Of a stretch of DNA of 64,000 nt, positions 56,757 to 64,000 are shown piece by piece. The position numbers and the translations under genes were made by a program. Position 1 is the stretch's first letter, and the number at the start of each line of letters is the position of its first letter. The DNA comes from Methylomonas sp. LL1 (GTDB taxonomy: Bacteria; Pseudomonadota; Gammaproteobacteria; Methylococcales; Methylomonadaceae): the NCBI RefSeq assembly GCF_015711015.1, contig NZ_CP064653.1, forward strand, positions 1,798,001 to 1,862,000, in the 5' to 3' direction. Under the pieces are notes generated by a model. That model saw only the letters and a program-made list of their open reading frames with translations. It made no database searches and had not been told where the DNA came from.

Positions 56757-57940
56757 GTTCGATGCCGAGACAGCGTTCATCCGCCGGCAAAGCCGCGATC
56801 CGCCGGTTTTGGCTTGCGATGCATTTGTACCTGGGCCTGACACTGGGAGCAATCATCGCCGTCACCGGCCTAAGCGGCAGTCTGCTGGTATTTTATAACG
56901 AGCTGGATACCTGGCTGAACCCGGCGCTGAGCGTCGACCGAACAACCTCACATCGCCTTGATTACGAAGCGGTATTTCAGGCCCTGCGCCGCGCGGAACC
57001 TAACCGGCCGCACGGCTGGCGCCTGGAAATACCCGACGCTCCAAACCAGGCCATCACCGCGCGCTACTATCGGCCGGCCGAAACCGCCGCGCGGGGATTC
57101 GCGCCGCTACTGGTTTCGGTCGATCCCTACAGTGGCGACATCGTGGCCAACCGCTTCTGGGGTGAATTCGCGATGACCTGGCTCTATGACCTGCACTATA
57201 GCTTGCTGCTGGGAAAATCCGGCAAAATCGCGATGGCGGTAGTCGGCGGTTTGTTGCTGATTTCGCTGGCTAGCGGAGTGTATTTGTGGTGGCCGCCCCG
57301 GCATAAATTAATCAATGCCTTGACCTTAAAAGCCCACGGCAGTCCTGCCCGCCTCAATTACGACTTGCATAAACTGGCCGGCATTTATGGCCTGATCGTG
57401 CTGCTGGTGTTGACGCTGACCGGAATCGCGCTGGAAATACCGGACTATGTCAATCCGCTGATTAACACCTTATCGCCGCCGCGCGCAGCGCCCAACCCTT
57501 ATTCCGATACGACCCGGCGGGCAAGCGGCCGCATCAGCCTGGATCAGGCTCTAGCCGTGGCCGGGCAACGATACCCCGATGCCCGGCCTTGCTGGATCGA
57601 AACCCCGCGCGATGCGGACGGCAGCTATCGCATCAACTTCCGCCAGCCATGGGAGCCGAGCCGGCGCTTCCCCAAAACCAACGTCTGGATCGACCAATAT
57701 TCGGGCGCCATCTTGGCAATCGACGATCCTTCGACATTTGCCGCCGGCGACACCCTATTGACCTGGTTGCATCCGTTGCACAGCGGCGAAGCCTTGGGCC
57801 TATCCGGCCGTTTGCTGGTACTGATTTCCGGCCTGGCCTGCCCGCTATTGTTTGTCACCGGCATGCTACACTGGCAGCGCAAACGCCGAGTTCAAGCCAT
57901 TAACCGGTCCGCGAAAACGGCAAAACCATTCCCGCGATAA
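56753..57940 (+). CDS. PepSY-associated membrane protein (iron-uptake reductase type)
   Basis: A 395-residue inner-membrane protein with four or five hydrophobic segments: LYLGLTLGAIIAVTGLSGSL, VVGGLLLISLASGVYLWW, LIVLLVLTLTGIALEI and LLVLISGLACPLLFVTGM. PepSY-type domains lie between them (VSVDPYSGDIVANRFWGE, TNVWIDQYSGAILAIDDP). Such proteins adjoin TonB receptors and are thought to reduce or release iron from siderophores. Its start overlaps the receptor stop (ATGA), so the two are coupled. Confidence 0.9.
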   Translation: MSSMPRQRSSAGKAAIRRFWLAMHLYLGLTLGAIIAVTGLSGSLLVFYNELDTWLNPALSVDRTTSHRLDYEAVFQALRRAEPNRPHGWRLEIPDAPNQAITARYYRPAETAARGFAPLLVSVDPYSGDIVANRFWGEFAMTWLYDLHYSLLLGKSGKIAMAVVGGLLLISLASGVYLWWPPRHKLINALTLKAHGSPARLNYDLHKLAGIYGLIVLLVLTLTGIALEIPDYVNPLINTLSPPRAAPNPYSDTTRRASGRISLDQALAVAGQRYPDARPCWIETPRDADGSYRINFRQPWEPSRRFPKTNVWIDQYSGAILAIDDPSTFAAGDTLLTWLHPLHSGEALGLSGRLLVLISGLACPLLFVTGMLHWQRKRRVQAINRSAKTAKPFPR

Positions 57941-58087
57941 TCAGCCAAGGATAGGCTTATCGGAATAGATTTCGCTGTAGGCTTCCCACTTAAACTGCCG
58001 AATTTGAGTCCTTGTCAATAACCGTTTTGACCTGCCGTACGTTATATTTTCAGTTAATTTCCACGCGAAAGCGGCATAATATCGTCC

Positions 58088-58942
58088 ATGAAAACGCCAA
58101 AAAGACTTGAACCCTTAATCGACAGCGGCCTCGTCGACGACGTACTACGCTCGCTGAAAAGCGGCAAGGAAGCAGCTGTCTATGTAGTACGTTGCGGAAC
58201 TGAAATCTGTTGCGCCAAGGTTTATAAGGAGGCCGATCAGCGCGGCTTTCGCCAAAACGTGCTCTATCAGGAAGGCCGCAAGGTACGCAACAGCCGCCGC
58301 GCCCGCGCCATGGAGAAAGGCAGCCGTTACGGCCGCCAGGAACAGGAATCAGCCTGGCAAAACGCCGAAGTGACCGCCCTGTACCGCCTCGCCAATGCCG
58401 GTATCAGAGTGCCTAAACCCTACAATTTCATCGACGGCGTGTTGTTGATGGAGCTAATCACCGATGCTGACGGCAATCCGGCGCCCAGACTCAACGATCT
58501 GGAAATGACAGCGGAACAAGCCCGCGCCTATCACGGCTTTCTGATTGGCCAAATCGTCCGCATGCTGTGCGATGGCCTGGTTCACGGCGATTTGTCCGAG
58601 TATAACGTGCTGGTCGATTGCGAAGGCCCGGTCATTATCGATCTGCCGCAAGCGGTGGATGCCGCCGGCAACAACAATGCCCGAATGATGCTGGAGCGAG
58701 ACGTCGCCAACATGGCCGCCTATTTCGGCCGTTTCGCCCCCGAGTTGTTGCGCACCGACTACGGCCGCGAGATGTGGAAGTTGTATCAAAGCGGCGAATT
58801 GCACCCGGAAACCAAGCTGACCGGCCATTTCAAGGACAGCTCAAAACCCGCCGACGTGCGTAGCGTGATGCGAGAAATCGACGCCGCCCGCGAAGAAAAC
58901 CAGGAAAGACAGCGCTACGCACAGTCCACGGCCATACCCTAA
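58088..58942 (+). CDS. RIO-type serine/threonine kinase
   Basis: A 284-residue atypical kinase of the RIO1 group. The nucleotide loop region is SGKEAAVYVVRCGTEICCAKVYK. The catalytic loop VHGDLSEYNVLVD has the essential Asp and Asn, and the metal-binding IIDLPQAVDAAGN follows. Bacterial RIO proteins are found in several Gammaproteobacteria with unproven substrates. The motifs are intact, unlike the pseudokinase at 11133. It stands alone between the iron-uptake unit and rhlE. Confidence 0.92.
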   Translation: MKTPKRLEPLIDSGLVDDVLRSLKSGKEAAVYVVRCGTEICCAKVYKEADQRGFRQNVLYQEGRKVRNSRRARAMEKGSRYGRQEQESAWQNAEVTALYRLANAGIRVPKPYNFIDGVLLMELITDADGNPAPRLNDLEMTAEQARAYHGFLIGQIVRMLCDGLVHGDLSEYNVLVDCEGPVIIDLPQAVDAAGNNNARMMLERDVANMAAYFGRFAPELLRTDYGREMWKLYQSGELHPETKLTGHFKDSSKPADVRSVMREIDAAREENQERQRYAQSTAIP

Positions 58943-59139
58943 ACCGCCGCCCGCCAATAACGAATTAAGATCTTAAGGCCAAGTATTCGCGGAATTTATC
59001 ACGTCATAACCGGATACCATGATAGACTGGCATCTGAATATCCATGATCAGTAAAACTAATCCCTAACCTCTCGGATGCAAGCCGCGATCACACGAATGA
59101 TCCGAGCTCCGCTCCACCATTCCCCCATCGAGACCCTTA

Positions 59140-60279
59140 ATGCCATTTTCCAATCTCGGTTTATCCGAGGCTTTATTAAAAGCTATTGCCGATTCCGGCT
59201 ACACTACGCCCACCCCTATTCAAGCTAAAGCCATACCCGCCGTTTTAACCGGACGCGACTTATTGGCCGCTGCCCAAACCGGCACCGGCAAAACCGCCGG
59301 CTTTACCCTGCCGATTTTGCAGCGCCTGGCGCAAACCAGCCATGACCGCAACCGCCCAGTACGCGCGTTGATTCTGACCCCGACCCGCGAACTCGCCGCC
59401 CAAGTCGGCGAATCCGTGCTGAAATACGGCGCGCACCAAAATCCACGTTTAAAATCCGAAGTGGTCTTCGGCGGCGTGAAAATCAATCCGCAAATGATGC
59501 GCTTGCGCGGCGGCGTCGATATTTTAACCGCCACACCCGGACGCTTATTGGATTTGGTCAGCCAAAATGCCGTCAAGCTAGATAAGGTTGAAATGCTGGT
59601 GTTGGACGAAGCAGACCGCATGCTGGACATGGGGTTTATCAAAGACATCCGCAAAATCCTGGCGCTGTTACCCAAGAAACGGCAAAACCTGTTGTTTTCC
59701 GCCACCTTTTCCGCCGACATCCGCAAACTGACCGGCGATCTGCTGGTTAATCCGGTAAAAGTTGAAGTCGCGGTCGAAAATGCCACCGCCGACACGATAG
59801 ACCAGATCGTCTACACGGTGAATAAGACCGCCAAAACAGCCTTGTTGACCCATCTGGTTAAAAGCAAAAACTGGCAACAAGTGCTGGTATTTACCAGCAC
59901 CAAGCATGGCGCCAATAAACTCACCGAAAAACTCAACACCGCCGAGATCAAGGCGGCGGCGATACACGGCAATAAAAGCCAAGGCGCCAGAACTAGTGCC
60001 TTGGCCGGTTTCAAGGCCGGCGAGATTCGAGTGCTGGTGGCGACCGATGTCGCGGCGCGAGGCATCGATATAGCCTTGTTGCCGCATGTGGTAAATTTCG
60101 AGCTGCCGCGCTCTTCCAGCGATTATGTCCATAGAATCGGCAGAACCGGCCGCGCGGGCCAAAACGGCCAAGCGGTTTCCCTGGTATCCCAAGACGAATA
60201 CCAAGCCTTGAAACTGGTTGAAAAACTGATAGGCGCTCAAATACCGCGCGAACAGATAGACGGATTCGCGGCCGCCTAA
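59140..60279 (+). CDS. rhlE: ATP-dependent RNA helicase, DEAD-box, RhlE type
   Basis: A 379-residue DEAD-box helicase. It has the Q motif ([26 protein letters not shown]), Walker [22 protein letters not shown] from Asp156 in [17 protein letters not shown], and [11 protein letters not shown]. The closest family is RhlE, which remodels RNA in ribosome assembly and decay. The C-terminal basic tail typical of RhlE is very short here. A large inverted repeat follows 20 bases after the stop. Confidence 0.92.
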   Translation: MPFSNLGLSEALLKAIADSGYTTPTPIQAKAIPAVLTGRDLLAAAQTGTGKTAGFTLPILQRLAQTSHDRNRPVRALILTPTRELAAQVGESVLKYGAHQNPRLKSEVVFGGVKINPQMMRLRGGVDILTATPGRLLDLVSQNAVKLDKVEMLVLDEADRMLDMGFIKDIRKILALLPKKRQNLLFSATFSADIRKLTGDLLVNPVKVEVAVENATADTIDQIVYTVNKTAKTALLTHLVKSKNWQQVLVFTSTKHGANKLTEKLNTAEIKAAAIHGNKSQGARTSALAGFKAGEIRVLVATDVAARGIDIALLPHVVNFELPRSSSDYVHRIGRTGRAGQNGQAVSLVSQDEYQALKLVEKLIGAQIPREQIDGFAAA

Positions 60280-60300
60280 CTGCCCATGCCGCCGTTCGCC

Positions 60301-60363
60301 GGAGGTTGTCGTAAAAGCCCCCTCTCCTCGCGGGTTTCTGTTTAGACTTTTACGTTAACCTCC
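60301..60363 (+). repeat. Long inverted repeat after rhlE
   Basis: GGAGGTTGTCGTAAAAG (60301-60317) and CTTTTACGTTAACCTCC (60347-60363) are inverse complements at 15 of 17 positions around 29 bases. There is no T tract, so termination is uncertain. The rest of the 270-base gap before the MSHA genes shows no recognised element. Confidence 0.5.
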
Positions 60364-60549
60364 GCAGAGCGGAGTCGAAGCGCATTTACCGGAGCAACTC
60401 GTTGAAATGCGCACGGTCTAGTCGTTTTCAGGCTCGCCACCTCGGCGAAGCCTGCCGCGCTGCTCAAAGTCGAGTCACAAAGTTCCCTGTAAAATTTCCG
60501 GTTTTGGTATAGACTTCAAAAATTTCCTTGTCGCCAATCTGCGAATCAC

Positions 60550-61515
60550 GTGCGTTTATTGCAAAAGCTATTTCATAAGCATTCCACAACGCCCCAGGGA
60601 GTCGTTGCTATCAGTTTTCTTGGCACCGGCTTTATAGTTGCAATCAGCCAATATCATGCAAACAATCGGCCCCGGCTGTTGTTTTGCGATGTTATCGAAG
60701 CTCCTCAACAGCAATGGCTTTCTAAACTACAAGCACTGGCCGAAACCTACCGGCTTGGCAACTATAGCTGTCATATATTATTGAGCCAGGAACAGTATCG
60801 GGTCTTCGATACCGAAGTCCCGCAAGTCGATGAACAGGAAATGAAACAGGCGGTACGCTGGCGCATCGCCGAGATGCTGGATTACCCGGCCGATCAAGCA
60901 ATCATCGATTACTTTCCGCTACCCAAATCCAATCGCGCCAACAGCACACCGTTATTGGAGGTGGTTAGCTGCAATCAGGCCATCATTGCCCCCTTGCTGC
61001 AAACCTGTCATCAAGCCGGTTTGAAGGTTACGGTGGTCGAAATCCAAGAGATGGCTTTGCGCAATCTGGCCTTCCTGCTCCCGGAAAATACTCGGGGTAT
61101 TGCGGTGCTGAACCTGCAGCCCAACAATGGACATATCATCATCCAGCAAGCCGGAGCCCTTTATCTTTCCCGAAAATTCAACATCGGCTATAACCAACTG
61201 GCCGACAGCGCTTTGAGCGCCGAATTGCAGATGACGACCGAGCACGATAATTTGGCGCTCGAAATCCAACGATCCCTGGATTATGTGGAAAATTACTTCG
61301 CCATCCCACCGATTTCCAGCGTAGCCTTGCTTCTGGCGCCCAACCGCACCGAAGCCATCGTCAACAATCTGATGATACATCACGGCATCACGGCCCGCGC
61401 CATGGATCTGTCGGCCATTATCGACGGCGACGTTATCCTGACCGATGCGCTGCAAAACAGCTGCGCGGCGGCGATAGGCACCAGCTTGCGCCCTTATGTC
61501 GAGGGCATGCGATGA
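60550..61515 (+). CDS. mshI: MSHA biogenesis protein MshI (PilM-like)
   Basis: A 321-residue actin-like protein of the PilM/MshI family, part of the inner-membrane assembly platform of the MSHA type IV pilus. VVAISFLGTGFIVAISQ opens the fold, QVDEQEMKQAVRWRIAEMLDYP is the typical PilM block, and LDYVENYFAIPPISSVALLL lies in the C-terminal part. The start codon is GTG. It overlaps the next gene by four bases. In some Vibrio and Shewanella, MshI is described with PilM- and PilN-like parts; here they are separate genes. Confidence 0.88.
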   Translation: MRLLQKLFHKHSTTPQGVVAISFLGTGFIVAISQYHANNRPRLLFCDVIEAPQQQWLSKLQALAETYRLGNYSCHILLSQEQYRVFDTEVPQVDEQEMKQAVRWRIAEMLDYPADQAIIDYFPLPKSNRANSTPLLEVVSCNQAIIAPLLQTCHQAGLKVTVVEIQEMALRNLAFLLPENTRGIAVLNLQPNNGHIIIQQAGALYLSRKFNIGYNQLADSALSAELQMTTEHDNLALEIQRSLDYVENYFAIPPISSVALLLAPNRTEAIVNNLMIHHGITARAMDLSAIIDGDVILTDALQNSCAAAIGTSLRPYVEGMR

Positions 61516-62132
61516 TCCAGCAGGTCAATCTTTTACCGGAGAAACTGGGTAGGCACACTCGAATCGGTTTCAACCCCTACTTACTATCGATCGCCTTGAG
61601 CTGTATCGCGATGATCGGCGTCAGCGGTTACAACGGCTATCGACTAAACAGTCTGGAAACCCAAAGCCTACAACTTCAGCAACAATTGCAACGCCTCACT
61701 GCCCAAGTCTCAAGCCTGCAAGCCCCCAACCCGCAAAACGATGCCTTGTTCAATCAAGAGTTGCAACAGTCTCAAGCCTTGTATCAAAGTTTGGCCCAAG
61801 TCGTGGAATTACTGGCCGACAAACAGACTGACCAAACCCAGGGCTTTTCCCGTTACTTGGCGGCCTTGGCCGGCCAATCCGATCCTAGCGTCTGGCTAAA
61901 CAGGATCACTATCGACGCCGTTGGCAATGACATCGAACTACAGGGCAGCAGTTTTAAACCCGAGCAGATTCCGTATTTGCTGCAACGCTTGCAAACCACC
62001 AGCGCATTCAAGGGCCGCCATTTTGCCCGCCTCGGCATGCGGCAGTCGGAAAAGGCAGAGGAACAAATCGATTTTACCGTCAGTTCGAATCTCAACCCCG
62101 TCGCGGAGGCAACCAATGCAAAGCAGCCTTGA
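61512..62132 (+). CDS. PilN-like MSHA biogenesis protein
   Basis: A 206-residue PilN-type protein. It starts IQQVNLLPEKLG, the PilN motif that docks into PilM, followed by one membrane segment (LLSIALSCIAMIGVSGYNGY) and a coiled coil rich in Gln and Leu (~50-80). It overlaps mshI (ATGA) and mshJ by 17 bases. It lies between the MshI and MshJ genes and probably fulfils the PilN role in the MSHA platform. Confidence 0.85.
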   Translation: MIQQVNLLPEKLGRHTRIGFNPYLLSIALSCIAMIGVSGYNGYRLNSLETQSLQLQQQLQRLTAQVSSLQAPNPQNDALFNQELQQSQALYQSLAQVVELLADKQTDQTQGFSRYLAALAGQSDPSVWLNRITIDAVGNDIELQGSSFKPEQIPYLLQRLQTTSAFKGRHFARLGMRQSEKAEEQIDFTVSSNLNPVAEATNAKQP

Positions 62133-62754
62133 GCAATTGCAATTCCGCTATAACACGCTGAGTCAGCGCGAGAAACTGATGACGAGCGCCGCCGCCATCG
62201 CCTTGCTATGGGCCGGCTGGGACAGCTTGATCAATCAGGCCATGCAACAAGAACAACAGCGCCTACATTCCGAAATTCTGGCTTTGCAAACCGAGCTGTT
62301 GACCCAACAGCAACTGGTGCAACAAGCCGATTTGTCTGGAATTTCCCAAAAAAACCAGCAACAGCAACTGACGCAAATCCGGCAATCGGTTGAAAACCTG
62401 AAACGGCAACTCGGTACCGGCGACAAAAAATTCGTGCCGCCGGAACTAATGGCCAATGCCTTGCGCGACATCCTGAAACAACAAGGCCACCTAAAACTGG
62501 TGAAGCTGGAAACCTTGCCTGCCGCCCCCTTCGCCGGCCAAGACAATCAGCCGGCCTGGGTATACCGGCACGCCCTGAAATTGACCCTGCAAGGCGATTT
62601 TTTTAGCACCCTAGACTATCTAAAAGCCCTGGAAACCTTACCGTGGCGTATTCATTGGGACAGCATCGACTATCAAGTCGACGCCTATCCACGGGCCGAA
62701 ACCCGCATCCAGGTTTATACCCTAAGTTTCGAACAGGACTGGCTGGGTGCGTAA
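62116..62754 (+). CDS. mshJ: MSHA biogenesis protein MshJ (PilO-like)
   Basis: A 212-residue PilO-like protein. LQFRYNTLSQREKLMTSAAAI, a short membrane segment near residue 20-35, a long Gln-rich coiled coil (~38-100) and a C-terminal ferredoxin-like part (LKLTLQGDFFSTLDYLKALE, RIHWDSIDYQVDAYP) match MshJ. GGAGG six bases before the ATG at 62116 decides the start over a longer ORF. It is coupled to the PilN-like gene upstream and mshK downstream. Confidence 0.87.
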   Translation: MQSSLEQLQFRYNTLSQREKLMTSAAAIALLWAGWDSLINQAMQQEQQRLHSEILALQTELLTQQQLVQQADLSGISQKNQQQQLTQIRQSVENLKRQLGTGDKKFVPPELMANALRDILKQQGHLKLVKLETLPAAPFAGQDNQPAWVYRHALKLTLQGDFFSTLDYLKALETLPWRIHWDSIDYQVDAYPRAETRIQVYTLSFEQDWLGA

Positions 62755-63076
62755 GTTTATTCCGCTCTTCGTTGCCACCCAGCTGATAAGCTTTACCAGC
62801 CTGGCCCAATACCGCGACCCAACCCAACCCGGCAATCTACCGGCCGGCCCGGCTCAATCGGTCACGCCCGCAAACAGCGAAGCCGAATTGGTCCTGAGCG
62901 CCATCCTGATTTCAGACAGCTCCCGGCGCGCCATCATCAATGGCGTCTCACTCAAGGCCGGCGAGAAACTGGACGACGACACCCGCCTAGTGAGAATACA
63001 TCCCGGCCATGTACTGGTTAGACAACACGGCATCACTAAAAAACTTTATCTGGTACCCTCCGTAAAAGACCGCTGA
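62747..63076 (+). CDS. mshK: MSHA biogenesis protein MshK (PilP-like)
   Basis: A 109-residue exported protein starting at GTG and overlapping mshJ by eight bases. A signal peptide (FIPLFVATQLISFTSLA) is followed by DPTQPGNLP, the hallmark DPTxP start of MshK/PilP-like proteins, and a small domain (VLSAILISDSSRRAIINGV, HPGHVLVRQHG). It probably links the platform to the secretin MshL encoded next. Confidence 0.85.
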   Translation: MRKFIPLFVATQLISFTSLAQYRDPTQPGNLPAGPAQSVTPANSEAELVLSAILISDSSRRAIINGVSLKAGEKLDDDTRLVRIHPGHVLVRQHGITKKLYLVPSVKDR

Positions 63077-63077
63077 C

Positions 63078-64000
63078 ATGAAACCAATCCCCCATTTTTT
63101 TTGCTCACTCAGCGCCGCCCTGATTTTTTTACTCGCGGCCTGCGAAACGTTGCCGCCCGGCTCGCCTTTGGTAGGCAAAACCTTCCCACCGGCTGCTCCT
63201 GTTTCATCCGCCGCAATTGATTCCACGCCCCCCGCCGCAGTCACCGAGGCGCTGATACCCGGCTTCAACCCTGGGTTGTTGAGTGAACCCCTGCCTAGTG
63301 GACCCTCTACTTTCAACATTTCGGTCCACGAAGTCGAAGCCCGCGAGTTTTTCATGAGCCTGGTGGTCGACAGCCAGGAAAACATGGTGGTCCATCCCGA
63401 TGTCACGGGCCGTATTTCGCTGGAGCTGAAAAACGTCAGCATCCCGCAGGTATTGAGCGCGGTACAAAAAGTTTACGGCTACGATTACAACAAAACCGAC
63501 ATCGGCTACATCATCTACCCGGCTACGTTGCAAACCAAAATATTCAAGATCGATCACATCGATTTACTGCGCGAAGGCAGCTCCAACACCCGCGTATCTT
63601 CCGGACAAATCAGCACCGGCGGCAGAATTTCAAACCGATCCGGGCAAGATCAAAGCCTCAATAATACCGACAGCAACGGCAGCAACCGCGCCAGCACCTC
63701 CACTTCCGGCAGTTGGATTACCACCTCGTCCAAGACTGATTTTTGGGACGAACTGCAGCAATCGTTGTCGGCGGTGGTCGATGTCAGTCCGATGGCGGCC
63801 AACAGCGATGAATTGAGTAATCCACAGACCGGCAGCAAAGTTGTGATCAACAAACAAACCGGTATCGTGGTGGTGCGCGCCAATCCCAGCCAAATGCGCG
63901 AAGTGGAAAAACTGATCGCAAGCACTCAAGGCCAAATCGGCCGCCAGGTAGTGATCGAGGCCAAAATCCTGGAAATCATCCTCGACGACCAGCATCAGGA
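63078..64000 (+). CDS. mshL: MSHA pilus secretin MshL, N-terminal part
   Basis: The first 307 residues of the outer-membrane secretin; the gene runs off the window. FFCSLSAALIFLLAACETLPPG is a lipoprotein signal with Cys after LLAA. Residues ~75-160 form a secretin N-terminal domain (FNISVHEVEAREFFMSLVVD, VTGRISLELKNVSIPQVL). A Ser/Asn/Thr-rich linker (~180-215) precedes the N1-type region (SGSWITTSSKTDFWDELQ, IVVVRANPSQMREVEKLI, IGRQVVIEAKILEI), a typical MshL arrangement. It starts one base after the mshK stop. Confidence 0.92.
   Translation, partial: MKPIPHFFCSLSAALIFLLAACETLPPGSPLVGKTFPPAAPVSSAAIDSTPPAAVTEALIPGFNPGLLSEPLPSGPSTFNISVHEVEAREFFMSLVVDSQENMVVHPDVTGRISLELKNVSIPQVLSAVQKVYGYDYNKTDIGYIIYPATLQTKIFKIDHIDLLREGSSNTRVSSGQISTGGRISNRSGQDQSLNNTDSNGSNRASTSTSGSWITTSSKTDFWDELQQSLSAVVDVSPMAANSDELSNPQTGSKVVINKQTGIVVVRANPSQMREVEKLIASTQGQIGRQVVIEAKILEIILDDQHQ

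Overview
The window looks like a chromosomal segment of a gammaproteobacterial methylotroph, most likely a Methylomonas-like methanotroph. This is inferred from three things: Entner-Doudoroff and pentose-phosphate genes of the kind that serve the ribulose monophosphate cycle (zwf-pgl-edd-eda, gnd, rpe), MSHA pilus genes together with PEP-CTERM exoproteins, and many short palindromic repeats between genes. No rRNA, tRNA or CRISPR array was seen.

Layout. 1-9800: sugar-phosphate catabolism (end of zwf, pgl, an OpgC-type membrane protein, edd, eda, a half-length MreB-like protein, cytochrome b561, gnd), interrupted by an IS110-family element. 10000-19500: a redoxin/lipoprotein pair, then a signalling locus made of a 1710-residue pseudokinase/ATPase/histidine kinase, a response regulator fused to a KaiB domain, and a PAS-GGDEF-EAL protein. 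19500-28000: rpe, a giant exonuclease-RecQ-UvrD fusion, and glgX. 28000-35300: two paralogous winged-helix/ATPase/TPR regulators on the minus strand, with a papain-like protein gene between them. 35300-40000: two PEP-CTERM proteins around a secreted CBM2 protein. 40000-44500: NAT, SixA, a gene broken by a 263-bp insertion, Rof and small hypotheticals. 44500-51200: lolA, mrcB, a PilZ protein, a SprA-like metalloprotease, uvrB and a DksA/TraR zinc-finger protein. 51300-58000: an ECF sigma/FecR/TonB-receptor/PepSY iron-uptake unit split by an IS3-family element. 58000-64000: RIO kinase, rhlE and the start of an MSHA biogenesis operon that runs off the window.

The strongest results read directly from the bases are these. 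(i) The IS110 element has a complete bridge-RNA candidate. Its four guide segments match the left and right target and the left and right donor, all around a CT core that is present at both element ends. Its target is the core of a dispersed palindromic repeat, and uninterrupted copies of that target lie elsewhere in the window. (ii) A MITE-like repeat family has conserved ends but exchangeable hairpin cores. (iii) The REC-KaiB response regulator sits between a kinase-like giant protein and a c-di-GMP enzyme. (iv) The two paralogous STAND-type regulators carry the same palindrome-plus-direct-repeat site exactly 43 nt upstream of each start codon.
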